The position numbers and the translations under genes were made by a program. The notes below the pieces were generated by a model, which searched no databases, was not told where the DNA came from, and saw only the letters and a list, made by a program, of their open reading frames with translations. Below are positions 38,631 to 49,570 of a stretch of DNA of 64,000 bases, one piece after another. Each line of letters opens with the position of its first letter. The stretch's first letter is position 1. This DNA comes from Takifugu bimaculatus (lineage: Eukaryota; Chordata; Actinopteri; Tetraodontiformes; Tetraodontidae), in assembly GCA_004026145.2 (NCBI GenBank), contig CP034993.1:11597290-11661289 (forward strand). The letters run 5' to 3'.

Positions 38631-41600
38631 ACATTTGGGAGCAGTTTGATGACCCAGTGGTCACCGTTGCCAAACCTTCGCTTTTATCCTGCTGTTGTGT
38701 ATTCCCTCCTTCCTCCCACATCACTCTTTTGCTGCGATGCGCCTCCTAAACAATTCACACACTCTTACTGACAGTGATGGACACACAGGGTGCTTTTCTG
38801 TCAGGTGCTGACCGCCAATTTGACAAGGATTAGTGTTAAAAGGGGCCAAAACGACGATGAGAATACACCCAGAGACGGCACGGCGTCTTTGCACATCCCT
38901 AATTTATCCAACATCAATCAGAATCGGAGATATTCTGCCAAGCGTTTGTATTTAAATGTGTCAAAATGAACCAAAAACACAACCAATAGGTGACACTGGG
39001 GGAGCCAGTGGCGTCAGGGTCGATACAGTCGACCCTGCTGTCACTGCTGTGCACGGTGGCCAGGCAGAACAAGTGCAGAGCAAATAAAGCCCAAATCCTT
39101 CTGATTAATGTGCATTGGATGTTCCCTCCAAGTTGTGATCGAGGTGCCTCTTCAAACATCGGTTTGGCGATAAGGGGGCCTGGCCGGCCGCGCCCACCAG
39201 AGCGGCAGCAGCCGTGGACGTTCGGGACCTCTCTTTAAATACAGAGGAGGGAAGAGTAGGTGGGAGAAAGAGGAAGAGAGGGACAAAATGAGACCGAGAG
39301 GAAGACATTGGCTGCTGTGTTAGCCGCTAATGGGATGCTGTGGCTGTGTACGCGTGTGTGGGTGGGCGCACGTGTACTTGCACTGCGGAACGATGGGGGA
39401 CCGGGTCCAGGACTGATGAGATGCTTCAGGGATAATGCCAGCCGCCGAGTTGATATGTGATTTGGGAGAAGGCTTTATGCAATTTTTTACTCATTATTCT
39501 TAATCACATAATTCAGCGTTTTCTTCACACTCTCCTTCCTCTCACTGCCACTCCAACCCCCCACCCCCCCACTGCTCCCGTTCTCTCTGCCGCCTTCTCA
39601 TATCCCCAGTCTGGAGGCTGACAGTGACAAATAGTGGAACACCAGAGCAGTATCTCCACATGACTGGAGGGACAAATTATTACAGGTTATTTTCCTCTTC
39701 GTCTCAAAAGTCACACTTATTCATGTGGGACTCTAGAATGTATAAAAGCTTTCCTTTTAAGACGCTTTTGTCAGTTTATGGATAACACATTGTTTGCTCA
39801 TCGTCAGGGCTGAGTATTACCACGCTATTAGATCAAAGGAACATATGAGCACAGTTCTTAGGGCGGCTAACAGCTTAACTACCAGTATTGCTTTCGCAGT
39901 CCTGGATTCAGTACTGCCAGATTTGTGTTAAACAGCAGATTCATTGATCGCTACATTTCCTCAAAAAAGAGACGTTTTTGAGAACGAATCCAGCTTCTTG
40001 CGTTGCTAACTGTTTTTGCTATTTTTTTAATTGCTCCTTTTGTTCTACAGTACGTCGGTTCACAATAACTGAACGGTGAAGAAATCGTTTTGATCGTCCG
40101 TCCAGTGAAAAATGCGTCAGAAATTTCAAATCGGTCATTCAGAGTAGACCCTCCTCAGTAGGCTAGTCGGGGGTAAAGGACAAATCTGTATTCCTAGGTG
40201 TGCGCTCCATCACAAACATGTCATCCCTCCGTTCGGAGGAAGGCTCGTGTTGCCGAGATGCCACGCTAGACAGCAAACCGGTGGACTGCATAATTTTCTT
40301 TGCCGCGTCTGACACCTTCTCCATATGTAGACCCTGGACTGGGCTTAAGCGTGATGGCTATGCATCATTATGCCTCAGTGTGCAGGCGGTAACCAGCTCA
40401 CGGCTGACAGTTGGCCTTGTTTTACATTTGTCGCATAGATTCGAATCCCCGCGATTGACAGAGCTGGAGATCGAGTGCCAGAGACCCCAGTAAGAAGAGA
40501 ATAATTCAGACTGGGAGTTGGTCTTTAAGACTCCTTGCAGCTTCGCGAGGATAATGTTGCCTTCAGAAGAATACGGCGACGTTTGCTGATGAATCACTCA
40601 AAGTCGGGCACAGAAAAGCTCCTCGGGGAACCTTCCCGTAATGGCTGTTTTACTTGCATTTACACCACCATAAAGCTGCCCCGGCAGTCGCATTTAGTCA
40701 CATCTAATATCCGCGCACCTTAATTATAGCATGATGATGATGCTAACTGTTTAATAGACAAGAAGCATTAACATTTATGCACTTGGGCTCCCTGGCCACC
40801 CCGCATTTGTCTCCAGAAGCTGTAACAGCCCACTGTGTCTAATAGGAGGAGCAGATTGTTGCATTTCACCTGATGTTTACATTTATAGGTGCACGGCCCT
40901 CCATTACAGTAGTTCCTGTTGTGGTTTGGAACTAAGTCAGTCCAACAAATGTTCCATAAATTGCGCAAACATGCCAAGAAAGACATCCTGTAGTATGTAA
41001 CGGTCAATTGAGAACAACTAAATGAGCATTTCAACTATGATTACTCCAGTCAGAGGTGATATGAACCATTTTCCAATCGACTCCGGCCATTTGCGGAGCG
41101 TGGAGAAGAGAAGAACGAGGCCGGCGCAGGACAGGTGAAGCAGCCCGCCTCGTGTCCAAACTGCACATCGCAGACACTCAACCCACTGAAGTGAAACCTG
41201 ACATGCTGAGTGGCAGAAGAGCGCAGATGGATAATCACCTCTGACCGGAGTCGCCAGTCGTCCCCGGTGTTCTCGAGGCAGCGATCGCGCACGCTTGACT
41301 CTGCCAGGCCCGGCCCATTATTTTCCAACCGGGCGAAGGCCACATGGCCGCTGCAGGTGCATTACGGCTGCTCCGTGCATTAAGCATATGTCAGGGCCAG
41401 AGGCAGACGTACGCCACCAGCCGCTAAATATCTGTCAGAATGGCTTTACAGAGGCTACAGACGGGCCTGTGGCCAAACCCTTTTGGACGGGAGTGTTCGG
41501 AGCCTGGTGTGCCTTAATGGGGCCCAACGATGGAAAAACCTGACAAAGTAATAACTCACCTGGATATGTTTAGGAATCCACAATCATCACCTGAAACCTT

Positions 41601-41850
41601 CCTAAAGCCTGGATGGGATCAAGTCTGATCTGTTATGCTCCCCTCAGAGAAATGGGGTGAAATGAATAACTTAGCAGTGAAAATCCCAGAAAACGTAACT
41701 CCGTTTTTTAAAAAAAAATATTATATTATAACATTGATCTCTGCCTCTGACTACACATCATTTGTACGCCTGCTCCCTTCCCCAGATCCTTCCCAGTAAC
41801 TTTGGGAATCCTGAATCCTATTGGAATACGCAGCGAATACAAAAGCTGCT
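38631..41850. other. Non-coding stretch with hairpin
   Basis: It holds the 9-bp inverted repeat at 39015-39037, a pyrimidine-rich segment with C runs at 39525-39605 and a GT-rich patch near 39350. Predicted frames are short. No exon, RNA gene or transposon is recognised. Confidence 0.72.
39015..39037. other. Perfect inverted repeat (hairpin)
   Basis: CAGGGTCGA (39015-39023) and TCGACCCTG (39029-39037) are exact reverse complements around a 5-base loop. It is a strong compact stem-loop. No flanking T-arm or D-arm logic suggests a tRNA. Confidence 0.88.
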
Positions 41851-43090
41851 CTGTTCATTTCAGAATCAGAGAACTTCTACCGCCGCCGTTGGGCCGTCCT
41901 TTCGATCTGGTTGTGATGAAGTCAGAAACCAGCCGCCCGGCAGAGTCAAGAGCTCCATTCAAATTCTGCTGAGAGGAAATCTGTTTCCTGGTAGGCTGGA
42001 AGAGATTTGCCTCTGGCGGCTCTGACAGCAGAAAGGAGAGAGTAATTGCGAAGTGAGCGCCGCTCTCTCGCCACCGCGTACGTCCACCTTCGCAGTGTGA
42101 AGGGCGCGGTGGCATTTCCCTCCGAAAACACGGAGCGGGGGTGCGCTGCCAGCTCCGAAGTGGCCGTTGAAAAGTTAAATAAACTGCAGCAGGCCACTCC
42201 GCCACCAGATCCACCATGAAAGGGATCCTGACCCGCTGGGGGTCTGGTATAAAAAGCTCTATGAAAACTTCACAGCCAGCCAGCCAATAACAAGAGCAGC
42301 GGGAACACACAGGCCTGCTGGCTGCTGCTCTTCTGTATGATCACGGCCGGGCCGCCCTTCCTGCCGGAGCGCTTTATCGTGAACACTGTGCTGCATTATC
42401 TGCGTTTTCTAAATGCCACCGCTCACAAAAGGGGGGTTGGTAACAGCGCTGCTGCTGCGATTCCGCCGTTTGACCATTCGTCTCACCTCGCCACCACCTC
42501 CGATATACAATTTCACAGACACTATCGAAGATAAGGAAAGATTTAGCTAATGCAGGGTGGATTTAGCCAAACTGCAGCCGTTAAGTGATTTATGTGGGAC
42601 TGGTCTCCAGAGATCTCCTCTTCACGCAGGCCAGAGGTGCCTGGACGATGCATGTCCAGTTAGAGGGGAAGGTTTTTACACTTTTGCTCGAAGCTAGCAT
42701 CTCCGTCCTCATACGAGAGTGGGCTCAATTCACTGTTGTCTCATGTGCTGCCGCAGGTGCCGATTTTCACCTTTTCATCTCGTTACAGTCGGGCCGTTGT
42801 GATCTATGATATCACAGCTCATAGCAATAGTCAGTAGCAAGCTAACAAGTTAGCAACAGGGGTCAAGATGAGGTACAGAGCTCTGCCTCGTCCCCCTGGT
42901 CTGCATTTGGCGGGAGCTCCACTTAAAAGGTTGCATTCCGGTTTTACCAGCAACAATTCCCTTTTTTAGGCGTCTCGTAAAGCTACTGACAACAGACAGA
43001 AGCCGGAATCCAACAGCGGTAATCCTTCCATCTTAAAGTTTTCCCGCATTTCCGCTTCGGTCCTTCGCTGCATATTTAGCAGTTAAATAA
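41851..43090. other. Non-coding, moderately GC-rich stretch with compound stem-loop
   Basis: It contains the nested inverted repeat at 42070-42113. CpG density is raised between about 42050 and 42160. The 151-codon minus-strand frame at 41855-42310 is open because of GC content. Its translation shows no domain or targeting signal, so I leave it uncalled. Confidence 0.68.
42070..42113. other. Nested stem-loop
   Basis: Outer arms GCCACCGCG (42070-42078) and CGCGGTGGC (42105-42113) are exact complements. Inside them CCTTC (42087-42091) pairs with GAAGG (42099-42103) around a 7-base loop. The left side has an 8-base bulge and the right side one base. The 44-base total is too short for a typical pre-microRNA, and no known RNA is recognised. 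Confidence 0.75.
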
Positions 43091-43099
43091 TGAAATCCC

Positions 43100-43560
43100 T
43101 GAAAACAGCGGCCTCCAACAATTGATCAAAGGCTGCTTAATTTTGTGCATTAATTAGTACGGAGGTAATGAAATGGCCCATCACTCTCCTCATAAACCAG
43201 TAAACAGTCGGGCAGAAGAAACCATCTTTCAGGCACAAGCGTGATGGTGTAAAGGCACAGTTAATCATCTCGCCCCGCGTCTCTCCCCCATTTTGTTTAA
43301 TGTTTACCACCAGTAAAATGTTTTATTTATTAGTTTTGTCATAAAGTTCAGTTTCACATGAATCTGGCGGCTCATGCATGGCGCATGAGCCGTTGGAATT
43401 AGCATCTCATTACTCGCAATAATTAGGCCGATGGAGGCCAGATGTTGAGGGTGTGATCCATGCGCAGGCAGAGAGCTGGATGCAGTTTTTATTCCTGATC
43501 ACTTACACTGGGAGGCCGTAACGGTAGCGTGAACCGCCAAGCGTGGATGAGTGACACGTG
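43100..43560. promoter_or_regulatory. Candidate conserved regulatory element (strong texture)
   Basis: Repeat-free sequence with ordered transcription-factor words: a TCF/LEF-type ATCAAAGG at 43125-43132, TAATTAG at 43151-43157, GGTAATG near 43164, and ATTAGCATCTCATTACTCGCAATAATTAGG-like text across 43399-43428 (three homeodomain cores). A 9-bp inverted repeat (43369-43391) sits in the middle. Vertebrate developmental enhancers near transcription-factor genes have this texture. It is the best regulatory candidate by eye, but conservation is not demonstrated. Confidence 0.4.
43369..43391. other. Perfect inverted repeat within candidate element
   Basis: GGCTCATGC (43369-43377) and GCATGAGCC (43383-43391) are exact reverse complements around 5 bases. 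Each arm contains CATGC/GCATG, so it may be a paired protein-binding site rather than an RNA structure. Confidence 0.88.
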
Positions 43561-45270
43561 CAAGTTCACACGTGATGACTCACCGGGTTGCGTATTTCGG
43601 GTTCGATGAAAGCGGCGCTAATGAAGCATTTATCGCAGTTCCGTGATTTGATTTTCATGTCAGAGACAGTTTTGCTCGCCAAGAGGCGTAACGAGGATGA
43701 AGACGACGACGGCAACGTAACTGCCATGTTCGCCGCTGTGGTTCTAATGTAACAACGCGAGTGTGAGAGGTTCTGTTTCTATTCCGGTCTTGTGCGATCC
43801 TGAAACGCGCTGCTTTTTTTTGTTGTTTGTTTAAACGAACCTTTTAACGAAATGACTTTATTATAATCTGTGTTTGCTGTGGTTCAGCAGTTTAATCAAG
43901 ATTTAGAATGAAAGAAAACACACTTTCGGCTAAAGCACTGAGGGCTGGTAATACAAATAAAAGTTAAAAATAAATTAAGTTAAAAAATAACAATAATAAA
44001 CACAATTAAAACGCACCGTTTAGCACTTTTCCACCCGCGGCTACGCTGCTAGTTTTCGGCAGAAAGGAAAATGGCGATGCCCCCCCCCTCCCCATGGAAC
44101 GCCATTAGGTCGACCTCTCACAATTGACGTGCGGCTCCCAAATACAGCAGACTGGTCAATATCGCCCGGGACACGAGCTCGACAGAGGTTTAGCAAGCTG
44201 CATCTCAGGAGTCACAACTACTTTTTAATTAAAAGTTTGACCTCTCGTCACTATAGTTGTATGTTGTTTTATAGTTTAAATGTGAAACAGGCCTCAAGTA
44301 TCTACAGCTGCTTCTGTCATGGGTCTTTATGGTCCAGGAAAGCAGCACAGGATGAATAATGAATGGAAATGAATCGTGATTAATCTAAATGAATCCACAG
44401 AGGCCCTGTGATTAAAAACTGCAGTGGTTCGACAGCCCCGGGGTTAACCTGTCTCAGGATCACTGCGCGTACTGATGAGGCTTCAGTCACATGCAAAGAA
44501 ATATCGCACTTTTCCAGGTGAGGAGATCGCTCCAGTCACACTAAATGTTGGATGGATGTTTTGGCGTAGCCCACATACTTCCGTACTCATCCTCGGTGAG
44601 GCTTTGTGTTCTAAATTTGGACCCCCGTGGAAGCTAATTATTCTTAATTAAACCCAGATTATGCGTAAATGCTGCCTCCTGGATCTGATTAGCAAACAAC
44701 AATATTCACGCCTAATATCCTCATTAGTTTTCTTAAAAAGTCAAGGCTGCACAATACGTGTTTTTTCCCGTCTGAGTGAGAACGAGCCGGTGTGTGCGTC
44801 CCTAGTGCTGGCCCAGGAACATGCGGATATCTGGTATTTGGATTGGATCAGCATCCATGACTGACAATTAAATACAAAAGCTGCAAAAGTTTTTGGACGT
44901 GGCTGATAATTACTTGGTGGCCATGTCCTCTGTGAGGGGGCCGTTCCAGGAAGAGTCGCAATAGTCAACGAGCGGGAATGATTCATGACTTGGTTGCATC
45001 TCCACTCGCTCTTCAGTCTGAAACATTTTACTCACGATGGCAAATTAGACAGAAATGAGCTCTTTGGCTCCAGTCTGGATGGCTAAAAGAGGAGCGATGA
45101 GGAGAGTTCTGTGCTCCCTCCTCAAAAGAAGCTTCTCGACTCACACGGCGTTCAAACTTTAAAAATTGTCACGACTCATCCATTAAGCCACACGCATCCG
45201 CCGTCATCAGAGGCCAAACTTGACAGATGAGGATGAAATGAAGTGTGTCAAACGCGGCAACAGTGATCTC
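43561..45270. other. Non-coding stretch, ATTA-containing
   Basis: A C8 run lies at about 44082-44089. Text around 44360-44420 has repeated GAATGA, GTGATTAA and AATGAATCC words. Text at 44632-44720 (CTAATTATTCTTAATTAAAC, then GATTAGC and CTAATATCCTCATTAG) is ATTA-rich and could be a further weak enhancer candidate. No exon is seen. Confidence 0.65.
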
Positions 45271-45279
45271 ATTCCAAAG

Positions 45280-45720
45280 ACATTCCTCTCATAAAACCTA
45301 TTTCGGCAGTTTATTATTGATTGCTCCTCAGCCCTTCGTTTGGGGGTTTTGTGTCTGACGTGGCTGCGATTGACAATGGAAGCCGATGTAGAATTAATGA
45401 CTGGGCTGGCAAAGTCTCGGAATTTGATTAGCGAAAACATTAAAGTGCTTCTGAGCACATCTTATCTCAAATGCTGCACTTTGTCCTCTCCCAGGGTTCA
45501 TCCCGGCGACGGCGAGATTATTATTATGCCAATTTGTTGAAGAGGGCTGCTGTCGTGACAATGGACGGATAATATTCAAATCAACTCTTATCGCGGTTGT
45601 TTAAAATAAACCAGCGCTATTTTCTTATATATTGACTTTCATTCTCCGTTGATTTGCTAGCACAGAGCTAAACAATCTCTGATCACAGGCCGTATTATTC
45701 TTGGAGATGCGGTCACGTCT
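45280..45720. promoter_or_regulatory. Candidate conserved regulatory element with SOX-like and homeodomain words
   Basis: About 440 repeat-free bases with ATTGACAATGG at 45369-45379 (two facing SOX-like cores, ATTG/CAAT), GAATTAATGAC at 45391-45401, TTGATTAGC near 45424, ATTATTATTATGCC near 45518, and several ATAAAAC/TTTAT words. Motif density is higher than in the flanks. Enhancer function is inferred only. Confidence 0.33.
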
Positions 45721-47550
45721 TTGTCATTCCGCTCGCACAGACTGATGGGATTCCGGCCCGTAATGGTCGGGTTATATAATATAAATGCAAATACACCCTA
45801 ACCCTAACATCGGTGTCGTCACTGGCAGCTCCGCTGGATGCTTCCAATATCTGGCATCCTCTGGAGGATCTGCGATGTTTATGTGTGGTTACAGCAACTC
45901 CTGGGTCAAAAGAAAGAAAGGATAAAGGAGCCGTGAACGCTAAAGGTCACTTGCATATCACCTTTTCAATAGATTGCATTCAGCCTGCTTAGTGCTTCCT
46001 TTTGCTATGAAAATCCTACGTTTGTCTCATGAGGGGAGCCGAATGCTGCAGAGAGAGGACAAAATGCCACCTTCTTTTCACAAATATCGCGCGGGTGTGG
46101 CTAGCCGGGAGCCTCCCGCGCACGACGATGCGGCGATAAACAGCGCAAATGTCATTCATCAGCTGCACAATCACATGTGGCACTAAAGGGGAAAAAAAGC
46201 ACATAACATGGAGACAGACAGCCGCAGAGCGGTTTTGGAGAGCAACTGGAAACAAATGGTTTGGCGGAAACGCATTCCACCGTAGGGAAATGTAATAAAA
46301 TATGCAAAAAGATAAATAAAAACAATAGCCGTATGACTGTTTTATATTAGCGTCCAGTGCCTGCCGGGCCTCTAATGTTTCCCATCCATCAGCGCCTGCT
46401 CCTGCGCCTCCCCTACCTCTAAACAGAACCCACGGAACATTAATAGATACTTAGAAACATTAAATGAAACCCTGGGTCACCGCCTCTGTGCGCTGAAAAC
46501 AAGAAGTGTTTGAACGGATTTTCAGATTTGAGTATGTTTAATTAGTCTCCGGAGCCCCCCCTTCCCCCATCACATCACATCGGCTTTGCTAAAACAACGT
46601 AGCTAACCAACGGGAGCACATGGAAGCTAATGATCCGTTCTGAAAGATGGGGAGGCGAAGGGAAACTGTGTCAGGCTAGCAAAAGTTTTGACACGCAGCA
46701 GGATTTTTGGAAAGCTAGCTAAATGACCACCGGAGCTTGGATTTTTTATTATTTGAAAGTTTTACAAAGTTGTCTGTGGCATAGCAGGCTAGCAGTGATT
46801 GAAACGCTAGTCAAGCCTAAAAATTGCTATTAAGCATCATGATGGTTGAGCATCTTGTACCTGGGTAATCATCTGAGTAGAAAAAAAAAGAACTTCTCAT
46901 ATCAGGAGACTCAATGTTCAAATTTTGTTTCACCTTTTAAAGTGAAAGAGCCTGAAGCAGGTGACGTGCGCAACAAAGGGGGGTTTATTTTAGCATTTTT
47001 ACACAAAGCTCACCGTGGGGGAAAGAAAACTCCAGTTTGATCCCACACACAGTAGAGGACAAAACAGGCCCCTGACCTCTGGGAGCCGTTTGGACAGACA
47101 GAGGACGTCTTGTTCACAGGCGAGTTAAAGTTTTACTGTGAAATAAGGACACGCTGAACTGGAGTATCTGGAGGAGCCTGTGAGGAGTACATCTCGTCTC
47201 GTGCCGCCTGCCAATCATAAACTTATGTAAATGTGTTCGGGGACATTCATGGAACTTTGGTGTTTTTAGCATTTAAATATTTCCTGGAATTTTGGCATCT
47301 GGTGTTTGCAGCAAGTTAGAGAACAAGGTGAGACAGAGGCATCTAACTTTAGCCTCCAATATAGGAATTTAGCTTTGCAGCTCCCCGACTCCTCGTTTGT
47401 GATTATCGGGAGATTTTAAATGCATGAAACTGACAAAGTGGAGAGGGAGGTGTAAAATATGTCCGGCATCTTTCATTGGGCATTGATTTTATGTGACAAA
47501 TACCCTACCTGACTCAGCCCATTCCACGGCACAGCGACTCGCCCAAGGAC
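45721..47550. other. Non-coding stretch with short telomere-like motif
   Basis: ACCCTAACCCTAAC at 45795-45808 is two units of the vertebrate telomere repeat (C-strand). That is too short to infer an interstitial telomeric site. Poly-A runs occur near 46190 and 46882. No exon or transposon is recognised. Confidence 0.7.
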
Positions 47551-47559
47551 TCCTCGCCA

Positions 47560-47860
47560 CGTGGACGCGAGGAAGCGTCGGGACAGCGGCCCTTGTGATT
47601 GGATGATCTGCCCAATCTCCGGAGCCCCCAATCCCTTTAAACCATAAAATGTCTGAATCATGTTACGTAATCGCCTCACCTTTCTTTGAATAAAACCATA
47701 TCATCTCCAATATTTCTACATCCCTCTAGCCCCTCGCTTTAATTCGCCCCACCGCGGCACAGACGCCGCCTCTGTACATCATCATTTAATATCCATTACA
47801 TTTCCTAATAGGAAAGCATTGGCGGCTCCTCCGCCCGACTCGCGTGGCTTCTGCTGGGCA
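47560..47860. promoter_or_regulatory. Weak candidate regulatory element
   Basis: A repeat-free stretch that includes TGATTGGATGATC (47596-47608; PBX/MEIS- or CCAAT-like), CCTTTAAACCATAAAATG, TTACGTAATCG, and ATCATCATTTAATATCCATTACATTTCC. The mixture of moderately GC-rich and ATTA-bearing text resembles other vertebrate non-coding conserved elements. Evidence is textural only. Confidence 0.22.
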
Positions 47861-49130
47861 GAAAATTGGTAAAGTTGGAAGAACTGCTCTCATCAGAGTG
47901 GAAACTTTTTCTCAACAGGATATCGTATTTCAGTAAATCCCACAAGTTAATGACTGCTGTGCCACAGAGGATTGCTCTGTTTTTTTCCCAGACACCAGAT
48001 TTTTTTTATTTTTGGAATTCCCAGGATTCTAATTCGAAACCAGAACAGCAGTTTTCCGAGCCTGAATCTCAGCTAGCGCGTGCCGGCTCATTAGCTCCGG
48101 TCACTGATAGACACACATAAAGAGCCCTGCACTTTCATCCTCATCCCTACTTTAAACGCTCGAAAAATGAAGAAAGCGGCCTTCTATTTTTGTTCTTTCT
48201 TTGTCTTCGGCTCCATTTGTATCCTAAACTAACTCACATTTAAGGCGAGAGTATTAAATGTTTTATATGTTTACACTAAGCGCTCGCTTTTATGCTTTGA
48301 TGCTGGAATCAAACGTGCCTCAAAGACAGCTCATGTTCGGACATGAAACATCTGAGCAATGAGACGCTAAAAACTTGCAATTCATACACACACCCACACC
48401 CACACACACACACACACACACACACAGAGTCCAGGAAACACACACACTATAACGTGGCAGCCAGCTGCCCCTGAGCGCCGCTGTGAACCAATCGCACTTG
48501 CTCCGCTTCTCCCCTCTGCCTTCGCCCCCTCAGCACTGACAGCTGCTTCCTAACGAAGCCCACCCCGCTCCGAGCGGACCCCGTGATAATGAGGTTCTGC
48601 CCAGAACCGTGGGCAGCCGGGGAGCGATGTCAACAGCTCGGAGCTGACCTCCTGAACGGGTCCGCTCCCCACCCACCCACCCTCCACGCCCCCCTTCAGA
48701 GGGAGCTGCGCCTCGCCGTTTTGGGTGGAGAGCAGATCTCGCCCTGGGGGGTGGGGGTGTCAGCTCATGTCCAGAACCAAAGCAGAGCATCAACATGTGT
48801 TGGTTAACACACTCCCAGGTTCATGCAGCTACAGTCGTTAAAGACTCACACTGATTTCACAGCTTCACGTGGCCCTGACAAGCCGTGCACGCCTGAACTT
48901 CAGTCCTAATAAGATGCACGAACGTGCACCCTAGATTGAATTATTTCTAGCGTAGCTTTGGGAGCTTTCATCCACCGTACAACCAAAACTCTCTTTAAAC
49001 GATGGGTCCAAACAACAACTGTTGAATCCTTTTACCAAGTTTCCGTTGCGTTGGAACATAAACATTCCACTAACGCACACGGCCGATGACATATTGCGCG
49101 TATCTCTTAATGCTCGGAACTCTTTAAAAG
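47861..49130. other. Non-coding stretch with CA microsatellite
   Basis: It carries the CA array at 48386-48426, followed by a C-rich, moderately CpG-rich segment (48520-48760). Opposed frames of 74 and 88 codons there are open because of GC content. No promoter elements or exon can be assigned. Confidence 0.7.
48386..48426. repeat. (CA)n microsatellite, interrupted
   Basis: A CA run with two CCCA interruptions near the left end, then about 13 clean CA units. Confidence 0.95.
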
Positions 49131-49139
49131 AACGACCTT

Positions 49140-49570
49140 TGTTTGCTTTGGTAGTCGTACAAATTTAGAATTAATCACGCCGGATAAGCTCGGCAATCGA
49201 CAACAGACACCCTCTGTTACGAATAAGTCGACTAATCTGCACCAGCTTACAGGCTGTGAGACTCGAATTAGAAGAGACAACGGATAACTGCGTGGGGAAA
49301 GAAGAGGGGGAGGATTTCCAGCGCGGCGGCGTGGCGACTTAAACGCGAGTCTGCGACTTAATGGAATTAATGGAGTCGTTCTGCAAACAGGAGGAAAACG
49401 TTAGCGACTCCAGTGAATCTGCTGCAGAATGCACGCTCCCATACTCGCCATCTGATATTATATTTATAACTGTGTCATAAACTGGCAGATGGGAGCTAAT
49501 TGTAATGACTGTAAACCTCTTTATGAAGTCCTCCCCTGGATTATATGGGTATTCTGGGCCCATTTGACTT
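49140..49570. promoter_or_regulatory. Candidate conserved regulatory element with direct repeat
   Basis: About 430 bases free of simple repeats. GCGACTTAA occurs twice (49334-49342 and 49353-49361, 19-base period). Homeodomain cores include GAATTAATCACG near 49169, GGAATTAATGG near 49363 and AGCTAATTGTAATGAC near 49494. An E-box CAGATG lies at 49486-49491, and a TGATATTATATTTATAAC string at about 49453-49470. Together these suggest a developmental enhancer. Unproven without alignment. Confidence 0.38.

Noticed and set aside
40436..40460. GATTCGAATCCCC resembling a tRNA T-loop
   Set aside because: The bases on either side cannot form a 5-bp T-stem, and no D-arm, anticodon arm or acceptor stem is present.
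41855..42310. 151-codon minus-strand frame
   Set aside because: It stays open because the patch is GC-rich, it contains a strong hairpin, and it shows no protein-like features.
45795..45808. ACCCTAACCCTAAC as an interstitial telomere site
   Set aside because: Only two units, easily explained by chance or by a repeat remnant.
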